From positions 248,001-312,000 of the forward strand of contig JAIVFH010000018.1 of the NCBI GenBank assembly GCA_025765595.1: a DNA stretch of 64,000 bases. Reading direction: 5' to 3'. Both the position numbers and the translations under genes were made by a program. Under the pieces are notes generated by a model that saw nothing but the letters and a program-made list of their open reading frames with translations, was not told where the DNA came from and ran no database searches. Each line of letters starts with the position of its first letter. Position 1 is the stretch's first letter. This DNA comes from Obelidium mucronatum. Its lineage: Eukaryota > Chytridiomycota > Chytridiomycetes > Chytridiales > Chytriomycetaceae. Positions 34,743-46,776 of the stretch are shown piece after piece.

Positions 34743-35894
34743 ATGCTCTTCTCCAGTGTGCTCGCTACAGTGTCTATTCTTGCCGCAGAAGTTACTGCCC
34801 ATGGAATGATGGCTTGGCCAATCCCACGCGTGCTTCCCGGCGACCCTCAAAATGGCTACACCTACGCTCGTGCTGCTTCCAACAGAAACACTGCTGTTCA
34901 TCCAGATCCGGACGTCAACTGTTCATTTCTTCCGAAGGGCCCTGTGTTTACTCAAGTACTTGCTCCCGGACCAGCTACCCTTGACTACACTATCACTGCA
35001 TGGCATAACGGCGGGTGCATTGCTTACCTTTCCACTGACAACCAGCAAACCTGGCAAAAGATTGGCGAAGACCCCACGTGTGGAGTACAAAGCATTAACC
35101 CCAATGGACGAGGTTCGATCAACATCAACATTCCCAGCGGTACTTATCAGGGTGTTATCCGCTGGAGCTACACCGCTGATAACGGCGGTAGTCCAACGAA
35201 TGAAATCTTCACCAACTGTGCCGATGTGAGTGTTGCTCCAAATGGCAGCAACAAGCACCTTAAAGTCGAACTTATGGGAAGCATTGTCAATCCTGAATGG
35301 AACATTTTACTCCCCAGAACTCCTTGGCAATTCCAGAGCTCCTCTTGCCCTACTCCCGGTGCCACCCTTTGTGCTGGGCCTGGAAGCAGTTTCATCAACC
35401 AGTGTATTTCTTTGGCTGCTGGCGGCGGTTGGGCTGGTGGAAGCTCCTACTATCAATATCAATGCCCCTTCGGAGCAACTTGCCAGACTGTCAACGGTGT
35501 TGACGCGTGTGTTGGTGGGGCCGTTCAACCAACAACAGTTGGCACCACCGTAAGCACTACTGTCAAGCCAAGCACCACCACAACTACTACCACAACCACA
35601 ACAACTCTTGTTACTACAACTTCTCGCACTGCGACGACTGCAACCAAAACCGCAACTACTACCACTACTACAACAACGACAATCCCTCAACCAACCACCA
35701 CAACTCCTAAACCTACTACAACAACTGTTAGAACAACATCCACCAAAGTTGTTTCATCCACCACCTCTACTGGTATTATCAACGGCAGCCCTTGTTCCAC
35801 TTTCGGAGCAATCCAATGTGTCAACAAGGTGCAATATCAATGTGCGTACTGGTCTGGATCAAGCACTACATGGGGAGCTTGGGGAGCTTGCTGA
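34743..35894 (+). CDS. Secreted LPMO-like protein with CBM19-like modules
   Basis: An intronless frame of 383 residues from the second ATG. I chose it over 34704 because it gives a clean signal peptide (MLFSSVLATVSILAAEVTA) cleaved before HGMMAWPIPR. An N-terminal His after cleavage is the first copper ligand of lytic polysaccharide monooxygenases. A second His lies in YTITAWHNGGC, and cysteines are paired across the domain (about 20-225). A Cys-rich module follows (about 230-275: PGATLCAGPGSSFINQC to CQTVNGVDAC), resembling CBM19 chitin-binding modules. After a long Thr-rich, probably O-glycosylated linker comes a second such module (PCSTFGAIQC, YQCAYW), which stops at WGAC before its last two cysteines. 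The likely role is oxidative attack on chitin or another polysaccharide. The AA family is not assigned. A GGGGAGCTT direct duplication lies just before the stop. Confidence 0.7.
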   Translation: MLFSSVLATVSILAAEVTAHGMMAWPIPRVLPGDPQNGYTYARAASNRNTAVHPDPDVNCSFLPKGPVFTQVLAPGPATLDYTITAWHNGGCIAYLSTDNQQTWQKIGEDPTCGVQSINPNGRGSININIPSGTYQGVIRWSYTADNGGSPTNEIFTNCADVSVAPNGSNKHLKVELMGSIVNPEWNILLPRTPWQFQSSSCPTPGATLCAGPGSSFINQCISLAAGGGWAGGSSYYQYQCPFGATCQTVNGVDACVGGAVQPTTVGTTVSTTVKPSTTTTTTTTTTTLVTTTSRTATTATKTATTTTTTTTTIPQPTTTTPKPTTTTVRTTSTKVVSSTTSTGIINGSPCSTFGAIQCVNKVQYQCAYWSGSSTTWGAWGAC

Positions 35895-36030
35895 GAAAAT
35901 GGATATGGTTTTACTTGTTGGGGGTCTCTATGTGATTTTGTCTCTATTTTTTTTCGCCGCCATTTATGATAAGTTTAATGAACTGAAGTGCTTTGATTAC
36001 AACTGTTTTGCTTTATTGTTTGAAGGGATG

Positions 36031-36426
36031 CTAAGCCACATCAACTTCAACTCGTTGAACAGCCAATCTTGCAGCAAAATAGCCACCAACACCATGAGCA
36101 TACTTATCATACAACGCTCCCTCTACTGTCATACAGTCAGGTTTTGCAAAACGCAATGCTAATTCTGTACATAGGCATGGTTAAGGTGGAGGCAACGACA
36201 CAAAGTTAAACGCTGGGACTCTCTCACCCTCCTCCTCGTCCTCGTCATCTGCTTCGTTGATTCTTTGGCGTTTTGAATTACGGATCAAATCATCCGCGTA
36301 TCCAATGGCGGAAATCTTATTGTCAAAGACTTTGAGAAGTTTGAATTGAATTCCTTCGTTTCTGTTGTCCGAGTACAACATAACCGCGAAGGACCATTGC
36401 GGAAGCTTCTTCTTGGGTGGTGCCAT
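36031..36426 (-). CDS. Small acidic-centred protein, unknown family
   Basis: Two exons (36426-36228 and 36164-36031) code 110 residues. I join GAG G/GTGAGA to TGTACAG/AATTAGC, which continues an open frame that otherwise ends in Pro-rich read-through. The N-terminus is MAPPKKKLPQWSFAVMLYSD, and a basic patch RNSKRQR precedes an acidic run (EADDEDEEE). The second exon gives ELALRFAKPDCMTVEGALYD and AHGVGGYFAARLAVQR. The composition is soluble and protein-like and the donor is strong, so I believe the gene. I do not recognise a domain, and it could be nuclear given the basic patches. Confidence 0.6.
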
Positions 36427-36895
36427 TTTTAGAGAAGGGAAGTGAGGGGTTCTTGGTTTTGGTGTACTTTTTTTTTAAAGATGATTGCATACATGTGTGC
36501 AAAACAAAAAACTGGGTGGAATTCCCACAGTGACTTCAATTAACTTTTTTCAAGATGTGTGTAAAACAGAAAACTGGTTGGAATTCCTACGGTGCTATCT
36601 CTTAAAACTGTATTTAATCCCAGACCAGGTTTTAGGCTGGAGAGATTTAAACCGAAATTATTCTGTCTGTAACGCAAGGAAAGAGATGGAGGAAAGAAAA
36701 AAGACAATCGTAAGAAACTGAATACCATACTTATAAGTATTTTCAATTTCTCATTGCTGGACGAAATTCTACCAATCAAAATTACAACCAATTCCACCAA
36801 TCAAAATAATCAGATGCTGGTCTCACTTCGAGACGCGCTTCGATTGCAAAAGAATAAATAACATTATCGAGAAGGTTTAAACCTGAACTATAGCC
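36427..36895. other. Intergenic region with a short tandem duplication
   Basis: 469 bp between the divergent small unknown gene and kexin. Two roughly 66-bp units, starting near 36495 and 36561, share GTGTGNAAAACANAAAACTG and a following GAATTCC, indicating a small tandem duplication. No gene is seen; it presumably contains both promoters. Confidence 0.5.
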
Positions 36896-39648
36896 ATGCA
36901 TCTACGGCATTCTCTCGTTCTACTTTGGATTATTGGCATTCTTTCATTCCTGCCCACTGGACATGCGCTACCATACCCAAGACAAACTCAAGAAACAATC
37001 AAAAAGCAATGGGTGCTGAAGCTTCAAGACAAGAATCCATCGTCCCACTCATTAACTTTCATGGAAGATCAGGCAGCCGCGTTTGCCCAAGTCAGTTCAA
37101 CGAAATTTCTCGGCCAAGTAGGAAACCTAGTTGGAACGTTTCTATATGAAAGTACAAGTGCCGACAGTGCCATTCCCAATGCTGAAATCCCAGAAGATTC
37201 AAGAAAACTAAGAGTTCAAGGCCAACAACAACAACAACAACAACCACTGGATTCTACTTCTGATACCCACATTCTAAAACTTCAAGCTTCTTCGTTTTTT
37301 GAGGCTCAAGACCTGGAACTTATCGAATTGGAAGACCAAACACCTCGCAAGAGACACAGACGAAAGCCAGTCTCTATTGATGCAGAAGATGCTGTGGTTA
37401 CCACGCCTTCATTGCCACCACCCTCATCACCTTCGTCTCGACGAAACAGAAAATCTATCATTTCCGAGCAAATACCCGTTCCTGAGAACACCCAGCCGCA
37501 TGGGATCCCACATTCTACATCGGTAACGCAAGACCCAAGTGAAGGGATGAATGTAATGGGATGGAACGATCCGAATTTTCACAAACAATGGAACTTGGTA
37601 ATTTCTTGATTTTTTTTTAAATAAAATTTCGTTGATACCTCTTTTACTTATTTCTACTTTTTTTTTCTCTCTCAATCACATTCTCTCATTTCTAAAAAAA
37701 AAAACCAAATAGTATAATGATGGTGCTGACGGTCGAATCAAAGGAAATGATATCAACGTTGTTCCTGTAAGTCAAGAGCAAAAAAAAAAAAAAAAAAAAA
37801 CAGGACGCACTAACTCACTTTGAAATCCCTACCACTTAGGTATGGAAACGCGGAATCAACGGTACAGGAGTAACAGTCGTAATTCTTGACGACGGGGTCG
37901 ACTTCCGCCACAAGGATTTTGAAGGAACCAGATGGAGTGCCGAATCAAGCTTCGATTTCAGCACAAAGAGTCCCGAGCCTCTTCCTGTAGACCAAGAAGA
38001 CATTCATGGAACTCGATGTGCTGGACAAGTTGCGGCAGCCCCCAATAACAAAATGTGTGGGGTTGGAGTTGCATTTGGTGCAACAATCGCTGGCGAGCGG
38101 CTTCTCACACATACAACGACAGATGCTATTGAGGCACAGGCGTTGAATTTTAAATCTCAGATTAATGATATCTATAGCTCGTCGTGGGGTCCGGACGATG
38201 ACGGGGAGTCTGTAGATGGTCCTGGGAAACTCAGTTTGGCTGCGTTGAAAGCTGGCGTAGAGACAGGACGAAAAGGGCGCGGATCGATATTTGTTTTTGC
38301 CAGCGGTAATGGAGGGAATGAGGGTGATAACTGCAATTTTGATGGATATGCAAACAGTATATACACAGTAGCAGTTGGTGCCATCAATCACAAAGGTGTC
38401 ATGCCGTCCTACGGAGAATTATGCGCTGCCCATTTGGCTGTTACATACTCTGGCGGTGCTGGCCAAGGAATTGTAAGTTCTTGAAAAAAAAATTATTTTT
38501 TTCACTTCACCTACTTACCAAACCGAACAAAAAACCCAAAGTGGACAACCGATGTAAATGGTACATGCACAGGAGTCCACTCAGGAACATCCGCCACAGC
38601 CCCAATCGCATCTGGAATCATAGCCTTGATGCTCTCGACGAACCCTGACCTTGGCTGGCGAGACATTCAAGATTTAATCGTCAAAAACAGTATCCCAACA
38701 GACCCAAAAGATCCAAGCTGGAAACGAAACGGTGCCGGTCTCCTCGTCTCCCACAAATATGGATTCGGCAAACTAGACGCGACCAAACTGGTGGAAGCCG
38801 CAGAATCAAAAAAGAAGCAGCACCACAACAACAACAACAACCTCCTTCCCTCTCAACAACTCCACATTTCCAAAAAAATGCCCATAAACAAACCAATCCC
38901 AAACCCACAAACCAGCGACTTCAACACACCCACATTCAAATCCACAATCGAAATCACACCCCAAGATCTTCTTGATGATCATGATCATCACAATAATTCC
39001 AACTCCTCCACCTCCTCCTCCACCTCCTCATCCTCAAAATCATCATTCTCCCTCCTAGAACACGTTCAAGTGAAAATCCATTTACTCCACCCATCAAGAC
39101 GCCACCTCACGATTCTCCTCACCTCTCCCGCCGGCACCAAATCTTTTCTAGCCACTCCAAGACCCTACGACATGTCAACAGATGGATTCGATCCATGGAC
39201 ATTCATGACGGTTCATTCATGGGGCGAGTCTCCGCTTGGTGTGTGGACCCTGGAAGTGTATACTGAGCAGAGTATCCTTGATTATCCAATTGATGGAAAC
39301 AAGAATAGTAAAAAAGACGGCGGCGGCGGCGGCGGCGGAGAAATGGAGTCGATTTATTTCGCTCAAGAGGATCAGTTTTATGATTGGACGCTTGAGTTGT
39401 ATGGTACATGTCATGAATGGGATGTTGTGTTGGATCAGGAGGGAAACCGCGTTTGTGGGCCAAAGAAACAGGTTGTAAATGGTAGTAGTAGTAGCAGCAG
39501 CAGCAGTAGTAGTAGTAATAGCTGGCAATCCATACTGTGCGAGCGTGGAATCATGTACCTGTTGGGTGCTAGTTTTGGCGTTTTGATGGCCGTGAGGTCA
39601 ATGCTTGCCATCAAGTTGTACCAACCTGTAAAAACAAAGCTTCAGTAA
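36896..39648 (+). CDS. KEX2: Kexin (Kex2-type proprotein convertase, S8B subtilase)
   Basis: Four exons (36896-37597, 37713-37766, 37840-38472, 38542-39648) give 831 residues, close to yeast Kex2. It cleaves secreted precursors after paired basic residues in the late Golgi. A signal peptide (HSLVLLWIIGILSFLP) is followed by a prodomain with self-cleavage-like sites RKRHRR and RRNRK. The catalytic domain has Asp in VVILDDGVDFRH (about 269), His in DIHGTRCAGQV (about 307), the oxyanion Asn in FASGNGGNEGDNC and Ser in HSGTSATAPIASG (about 480). A P-domain runs from about 600, containing FDPWTFMTVHSWGESPLGVW and ending near FYDWTLELYGT. A Ser-rich stalk, one TM helix (YLLGASFGVLMAVRSMLAI) and a short cytosolic tail close the protein. 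Low-complexity His/Asn and Ser tracts interrupt the P-domain linker. The neighbouring secreted chitin-active genes are plausible clients. Confidence 0.95.
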
Positions 39649-39927
39649 AGCATTAGATTGTGATACCCCCCGAAACCCCCACAAAAAAAGCGATAGCAAC
39701 TGATTAAATATACTCTATTGTTGGAACCAACAGTATCTTTTTTTTTAAAACAACATTCAAGGTTTATGACAACTACATTAAAAGCAGACAATCACTGTAA
39801 TAAATATATATACTATTTATTTATATATATATATATATTTTTTTTTTTTGGAAAATCAACAAAACATCTTATTTAAAAATAAAGAAAAAAAAAAAACAAA
39901 ACAACATTGCCACTTTTTTTTTTTTTT
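39649..39927. other. Convergent 3' region, kexin / NEK kinase
   Basis: 279 bp of very AT-rich DNA with ATATAT and poly-A/poly-T runs and AATAAA-like signals on both strands. No gene seen. Confidence 0.5.
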
Positions 39928-40159
39928 TTAAGGCGATGACAACTGCATTGGACTAGCCGGACTACTTGCAACACTCATCCCTCCATTCCCTTCCTTCTTT
40001 GGTGTAACACCAGTTCGGAATACATTCCCACCAGCGTTAGAAATAGCGCGCATGGCAAATCTTTCATATCCTCCAAACATGTGGGCAGTTCCACCTGCCG
40101 CATTTTGTGCTGTACGATTTTCATTGCTTTTTGGAGGAGCGGTTAATAACCCTGAACCT

Positions 40160-40204
<45 letters not shown>

Positions 40205-42849
40205 AATTGATTTTGATGTTGAGGGTTGTGAATTTGACTCTGCATTGGATTTTGCTGACGAGTCGGTTGTTGCAGTTGTTGTTGTTGTTGAATATACAAT
40301 GCCGAATGCTGCTGCTGCTGCTGCTGCTGAGCTCGAAGTTGAATCCCCCGACGAAAAGGCGAAGGCGAAGAGGAAGCGGAAGGTCGAGGAAGTGAAGTGA
40401 AGACTGGTTTGATAGAAGCTGTCGGTTGGGCTGGCAATTGTCCAGGTTGGGCACTACTACTGGGCAAGGTGTCCTCCGATTTGCTTCGTAATATAGGATC
40501 CCCAGCGTTGGAAAGACGAGAAGGCAGGGCAGAAGTAATTGGTTTCAAGCCGGTCGAAGATATAGCCAACCTGAGAAGAATCCATTTAATCGACAAACGA
40601 CCCGCTTTTCTTTTTAAAAAGAAAAAAAAAGCACGTAGTATTACACAGTAGGTTGCTTCAGCGTATCCACCGAAAACGGGTTCCTCTCGGCATCCAACTC
40701 CGGAACTGTTGACAAGAGAAAAAAAAAATAAGCATTGGAAATTCCACACACACAACAAAACCAACCAGAAGAAAACGCAGTCAACCCAGCAGAAACCGAT
40801 TCGTTCCCAATAAGGGTACTACTACTACCACTGCTGCTGCTACAGCTGGTGCCACTTCCACGACTAGAACTCAACTTTGCCTTTTCGGCTTCCAACTCAC
40901 GCCACAATCTTTTCACTTCCTCTTCACGAGCAGATACCATGCTTTCACGTGCCTCTATAGCTGCCTCACGTTTTCGGACATCTTCCTCTCTTTTTCGTAT
41001 GTCTGCCAGTCTGAAAAGAATATTCAAATTAAATAAAACTAAAAAAACCAAAGGAAAATAATAAACAAAACAAAAACAAAACAAAACAACACAAACAAAT
41101 TTCGTTCTTTAATGCATAGCCGGATTCTAGGATGCTTCAAAAATTCCGTTGTTGAAGGCCGTTTCATGTACTAAATAGAACAGCAATAAAGGTTAAGGCC
41201 GCGCATGAAAAATGACAAAGACATAATTCATATTTACGTTAACGTTCAACATGGCTTTAATTGCAACCATTAGCTCAGAAGAGTACTAGTTAATAGAGAG
41301 ACATCAATTGACAGCAACAAAAAAAAAAAAAGTTTGCACCTGAGATGGAAGTGCATCAATTCGACCTTGCTGTATTTTCTGAGTCAGCCCCGATTGAGTT
41401 TTCGCTTGGAACGGAGGTCTGAGGGTTGTGCATGTAAATAAGCCAAAAAAAAAATCCCCCCGTTGAAAACAAAAGAGGGGAATCTCAACTCCAAGGCACA
41501 AAGTTCATAAATCAGACATCCCAGAGCCCAAATGTCAGATTTCGTGTTGTAACTAGTTTCGCTGACCAGCTCTGGGGACATGTAGAATGGAGTTCTTTTT
41601 TTTTTTCAACGAGTTCGAAAAGATGTATGAGAAACAAAATAGAAAATATATAGTAGGGAAAAAGAAAAGTAGGTACCCGACAAAGGTTTTTGCAAAGTCT
41701 ATTTCAGGGTTTGCAATAATGCGAGAAAGACCAAAATCGCCCAGTTTGACATTTTGGGAATTGTCAAGAAACACCTGAATGAATACAAAAAAAAATTCGT
41801 AAAGAGGGATGAACATGTGAAAAGTGGTACGACAGATGAGAATTGCGTTGAAAGTTCACTTGGCATGGGAACAATGTCTACAACTAAAGAATTTGCCTAC
41901 GACGGGTAGACTGAAGCAAAAGAAGAAAAAAAAAACGCCTTCGGCAAAAGAGTTTCGGCATTACGTTTTCCGGTTTGATGTCGCGGTGAAGAATTGTTGG
42001 ATGGCTTCCCGATCCAGTGGAGTTACAAGCGACAACGGAAGATGAGGAAATATCAGCCAAGCCATTGCCGGTACTACTACTATTACTGCTGCTGCTTCCA
42101 TTGTGGCATTCTTGAAGAGCCAATAAGAGTTGAGTAAGCAAATTCCATACAACATCTTCTGGAATCCGTTTGTTTTCTTTTTTGCATTGCTTAATGATAC
42201 CGGCAAGGTCCCCTATAAAAAATGATTTTTTATGAATGCATGTTTAGGAAGAGGGAAGAGACTTGATGGAAGAGACTTGGTGTACAAAGAATACATGTCA
42301 TGTCTTGGAAATGAAGAAGAAGAAAGAAGAATACATTGCCTTCGATGACGGAGAAAATGAAAAAATAATACATCGCCTTCGGCGCCTTATAAGAAGGGGG
42401 TGGGGACAAGAAATTCCAAGTGCTTTGACCAAAACTGTACCTCCTTCACACCATTCCATGATAATAAAAATCTTTGATCTTTCTCTATCAACAAAGCGTT
42501 CATAGTAGCGAACAATATTTGGATGGCGTAGTTCGCGTAGAATATTGACTTCAGAGACGAGTTGTTTCTTCTCCTTGTCGGACATTTTCGCGTATTCGAT
42601 TTCCTTGCGAACGAGAATCTAAGGAGAGCGGGAAGACGGATGAGATGGTTTTCGTTTCGCTTTGTTTGTCTGTGTTGTCGTTGTCACAAAGCACACACCT
42701 TGCCATCCGACTTTCTCCTGACTTTTCTGATGAGACCAAAGGAACCTTTACGAAAGACCAAAAAGACGCTGACAGTTAGGTTGGCAAGACTGTGCAGGAA
42801 TACAGCAACAACCTTGGCCAATGACGTCGAGCGACTCGTAGGCATCCAT
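39928..42849 (-). CDS. NIMA-related protein kinase (NEK2/NimA/Kin3 type)
   Basis: Twelve exons (42849-42813, 42745-42699, 42618-42441, 42212-41965, 41774-41677, 41594-41490, 41418-41340, 41285-41238, 41170-41097, 41010-40766, 40705-40645, 40570-39928) code 620 residues. NIMA-type kinases drive mitotic entry and centrosome/spindle events. Motifs: IGQGSFGLIRKVRR, ILVRKEIEYAKMS, VSEVNILRELRHPNIVRYYE, IMEWCEGGDLA, LHRDIKPENVFLDNSQNVKL then GDFGLSRII, FAKTFVGTPFYMSPELVSE, SDIWALGCLIYELCALEPPF and KRPSTTEFLKHPRI. After the kinase a coiled coil (ADIRKREEDVRKREAAIEAR) matches NEK2. The tail is disordered, with long Gln tracts coded by CAG/CTG runs at 40160-40200 and 40310-40330. A Ser/Asn-rich insertion sits just before HRD. 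Introns 3 and 4 carry a recurring palindromic motif. Confidence 0.92.
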
Positions 42850-42942
42850 GCTGATTTGTCGCTTCGTTAATAATAAATAAATAACAGATAAAAGAGAAAG
42901 GACAATAAAATTAATAAAGCTGATAAATAAATACCAACGAAA
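42850..42942. promoter_or_regulatory. 93-bp bidirectional spacer between NEK kinase and CTD phosphatase
   Basis: A-rich spacer with repeated AATAAATAA between two divergent ATGs. The right-hand first exon is strongly GC-rich. No named element recognised. Confidence 0.6.
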
Positions 42943-44455
42943 ATGAAGGTGGCCACCACGTCGCTTCCGCCGTCGCTGCCGGCGTCCAAGGGCGACCTCA
43001 ACTCGCCGACATCGACGTCGCCGGGCGGCCGCGGGTCGGCGGCGCAGTCGCTTTCGGCGGCGACGATCCAGGCGGACGGAATCGCGGGCGCAGGCGCGGG
43101 CGCGAAGGGGTCGGCGGCAGCGGCGCTGATGACGCAGGTCGACGAAGCGAGTGAGTGTCGGCGCGCGCGCGTGTTGCGCCGGGTTGGGTTGGGTTGGCTC
43201 GAGTTGACAGTTCCACCACACACACACACACACACACTCAAACAAACACACAGCGGCCCTCCAGCAGCAGCAGCAGCAACCGAAGCGGAAACTCGTCGTG
43301 CCGCCGGCCGCAAAGCGCCAGCAGCACCTGCAACTGCAACTGCAGCCGCCGCCGCAGCAACCGCCGCAGCCGCCGCAGCCGCGCAACCGGCGGCGCTCGG
43401 CGCCCCCTGCAGCCGCGAGCGTGTGGCGCCGCATGCTGTTTGGCTGCTGCGGGCTGCGCGGCGGCATCGACGACGACGCGCTGCTCAACAACAACGCGAA
43501 CAACGCCAACGCCAACAGCGCCCTGCCGCCGCAGAGCCAAAACAACCCCGCCGCAAAGTCCCTCGCTGCCGCCCATCCGCACAATGTCCTGAAATCAGCC
43601 ACGTATGCAAACATGGGCAACGGCCAGCCCTATCTGCTGCCGCTCATTGACCCCGCCGATCGCGGGAAAAAGTGTCTGGTTCTGGATCTCGATGAGACGC
43701 TTGTCCATTCGTCCTTCAAGGTAACGGCAACCTGTTACTTTCATTGGCACAACTTACTGTTCTAATTCTTGTCCCATGACTTCAAACTCAAACAACTAAT
43801 CAACCAACCAATCAATCAATCAATCAATGAATCAACCAACCCATCAATCAATCAATTAATCGATCCAAAAAATACACACTCATGCATACACGCACAAAAG
43901 GCTGTCCCAAATGCCGATTTTGTTATTCCGATTGAAATTGACAACCAGCTTCACAATGTCTATGTTTTAAAACGCCCAGGAGTCGACGAATTTATGAAAC
44001 AAATGGGCTCGCAGTTTGAAATTGTCGTTTTTACCGCCTCCCTCAGCAAATATGCTGATCCCGTTTTGGATATGCTTGATATTCATCATGTCGTAAAACA
44101 TCGTTTGTTTCGTGAAGCTTGTTTGCATCACAAGGGGAATTATGTCAAGGTTTGTTGTACCGCTCTCTACCGTCGAAGGCGGTGTAGTTTCTTTTTTTTT
44201 CTTTCTTCCCTACTTTTTTGTCTCACAACCAACATCACCCCCAATCAGGACTTAAATCTACTGGGTCGCGACGTCAAAGATATCATTATTCTAGACAACT
44301 CACCTGTATCATACATTTTCCATCCATCAAATGCAATACCAATATCTTCCTGGTTCAATGACCCAAATGACACGGAATTGCTGGACCTTATTGGTTTCCT
44401 GGAAGATTTAAAGCAAGTAGTGGATGTGACCACTGTGCTGAGCCAAGAATCCTGA
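42943..44455 (+). CDS. SCP/FCP-type phosphatase (CTD small phosphatase-like)
   Basis: Four exons (42943-43150, 43254-43720, 43901-44149, 44249-44455) give 376 residues. The C-terminal 170 residues are an FCP1-like HAD phosphatase: catalytic [17 protein letters not shown] (the Asp-x-Asp nucleophile), [53 protein letters not shown], then [18 protein letters not shown] and [15 protein letters not shown]. Fungal members include Psr1/Psr2 (plasma-membrane stress phosphatases) and Nem1. FGCCGLRGG near residue 165 could be lipid-modified, but it is not N-terminal, and no TM helix is seen. The first 220 residues are low-complexity (Ala/Gln/Pro) from very GC-rich DNA. Intron 1 is an (AC)n tract and intron 2 an AATC/AACC repeat. 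Confidence 0.9.
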
Positions 44456-44901
44456 ATGTTTATGATCTTTACCTTGCTTATCCTTTTTTTTTCCTTTCTT
44501 TTTTATTTTTGCTGCTCCGGGGGATATTTGTTCACATTGTTTTAGACTGCTTAATCTTTTTGTTTACTTCCACCACAACCACCACCACCATCACCATCAC
44601 GAAATGTTTTATGTATTCTCCCCATCCAATCCCTTCACATTTTCGCTTTCGGGTCTAAAAACTTGGCAGTTTGCCCGATATTGTACAGAGTTCATTTTTG
44701 CTACTTTTTCTGATTGATTGTTTTGTGAGGGAACATGGGGGTTAGCAGGGAGAAGTACTCTTCATTTCAATAATAATGTAACCACAAAAGAAAAGAAACA
44801 ATCAAACATAGACCGACAAGCACCAGAATAGAAACATCACCAAAAACCCTCCCTAATTATCCAAAAACAGGACCATTACTTTTTTCCCTTTTTCTTCTTG
44901 T
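44456..44901. other. Convergent 3' region, phosphatase / chitinase
   Basis: 446 bp of untranslated DNA between two stops, with a short ACC/ATC-rich stretch (44570-44600). No gene recognised. Confidence 0.5.
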
Positions 44902-46776
44902 TTAAGCAGGCAGCGTGTTCAAGATGGAGACAATTGATCCAGCAAACCCACTCGCTTCAGCAGACGAAACATCCCAAGTCATGACTCCAAACAACCATGG
45001 CTTCAACACTTCGCTGGTAATCAGCTGCAACGCTGACTGAACTTGCGCTGGAGTCGAGTATGAACCGCCGTTGGCACTCTGGGTGGCACCTGGGACTCCA
45101 ACGTAGATGGGAATGCCAAGCATTTCGACCCATTGATCAAAGTTGAACAGTGGGTTGTTCAGGTTGCATTGCCCGTTGTTGTAGAACTGCACTTGGACAA
45201 AGTCGAAGCCGTTGTTGGCAGCGGCAAGAACACCTCCAATGTTGTACTGTTAGGGTAGGTTGTTGTTTTAGACTTTTTAGACACACGGAACAAAAGCAAA
45301 ATAACCAAAAAAAAGAGAATACAAAGAGCTTACATCTGGGAACGGACACTGTGGAGCAGCAGTAATAAACACCTTGGGGTTGTTGGCCTTCAAGAACTGG
45401 TTAATAGCAATAATATCCGCAACCGGTGGAACCGAAGTCTCATCATCGTAATCCAAACCATCCAACACAACACCAGCGCCAAACGGACGAACCGCGCCAT
45501 TCCCACCAAAGAAGGTATCATGCAACCACTTTCCAAGCGCTGGACCAGACCCAGCCTTGATCTCAATGCTCGCCAACGCACCTCCCAGCGACAACCCAAT
45601 CTTGACACCCAACTTCTGACACGCTTGAATATCCTGGCCAACCTGCAAAAAGCTCTTGACCACAGCCGGGTCTACGGTTTTCCCACCCGTAGAGTCCCAG
45701 ACCCCGTACGTGTTCTTGTCGAGATCCAAAATGAATCCCGTGGTTGGAGACGTTGACGAAAAAGTGGCCAAGAAAGCCAAGTGGATGATATCCCAGTGAC
45801 CAGTCTGACAGTACGAAAGCAACGAGTTTTGGTACTTGTTGTTTGTAAAGTATCCAGAGGATTGGCCCCAGTACCCGTTGAACTTGTATCGTTTCCCTGC
45901 GGGGGTGGGTGGGGCTGGGAACGGGGGGAGGAAGGCTTGCGGACAGTTTGATAGGAAATCACAGTTTCCAGACTTTTTGCAACAGTATTGGTTGGTTCCA
46001 CAAGTGATTGTTGCGGCCACTTCGTTTCCCCAGCAGGAGATTAGGGTTTTGGGGTCTTGGCAGATGCCTCCATTGTTTGGAATACCTAAATATTAACGAT
46101 TTGTGGAAGTCAAATGTAAGATAATTAATAAATAAATAAATAATAACAATGGAGATGAGTCTTCCAGAAATCACCTTGGCAAACGTTTCCAGAAGTGGTG
46201 GTTGTGGTAGCCGCTTTCGTGGTTGTCGTGGTCGTTGTTGTAGTTTTGGTTGTAGTTGAAGTCGATGGTTTGGCAGACGTTGTGGTTGTGGTAGTAGTAG
46301 TAGTTTTCGAAGCTGTTGTGGTCGATGATGGCTTTTGTTGATTGAAAAATTAAAAAAAAAATCGATCCAGACCAAAGAAAACCCATTGAACTATATACCT
46401 TTGGACTTGTTGTAGTCGTGCTGCTGGATTTCACAGTCGACGAAGCCACGGTGGTAGTGGCCTTTGTGGTTGTGGTTGTGGTTGTTGTGGTTGTGGCACC
46501 AGTGTTTGGAGTCCCAGCAACGCAACCAACATAAGCGCCAGTCACACAGACGGTGCCGGATCCACATGTTTGAATAGTTCCCCAGTTGAGAGTGCTGCTA
46601 GAATCATAGGAGCACTGCTGGACAGCCTGTCCGAGACATTGATAGGCCCCGAAAGTACAGGCGGCAGTGGCACCGGAGGCTATAACAGTATTGGAAACAT
46701 TCAAAAGAAGTTACCCAGAAAGTAGAAAGGCTTGTTTCTCACCAGTAAGAACGGCAGACAAGATCTCAAGCTTCAT
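44902..46776 (-). CDS. GH18 chitinase with an N-terminal CBM19-like module
   Basis: Five exons (46776-46743, 46679-46399, 46331-46175, 46085-45334, 45246-44902) give 522 residues. A signal peptide is split by the first intron. A CBM19-like module follows (ACTFGAYQCLGQAVQQCSYD, CGSGTVC, GAYVGC), then Thr-rich linkers, then a Cys-rich segment (CQDPKTLISCWGNE, YCCKKSGNCDFLSNCPQ), then a class III GH18 barrel. The barrel starts KFNGYWGQSSGYF and has GLSLGGALASIE, the catalytic DGLDYDDE (all four DxxDxDxE acids kept; the last Glu is the proton donor) and PWLFGVMTWDVSSAEASGFA near the end. It should hydrolyse chitin in the wall or in prey/substrate. The last two exons are nearly identical to those of the next gene, including the intron. 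Confidence 0.93.

Noticed and set aside
43216..43238. (AC)n and AATC/AACC repeats as structural or regulatory elements
   Set aside because: They are ordinary microsatellites within introns 1 and 2 of the phosphatase gene; nothing more is supported.
42748..43620. 290-codon frame on the minus strand across the CTD phosphatase first exons
   Set aside because: It is an antisense shadow of very GC-rich coding DNA. The plus strand codes a clear phosphatase and the antisense protein is Cys/Arg low-complexity with no domain.
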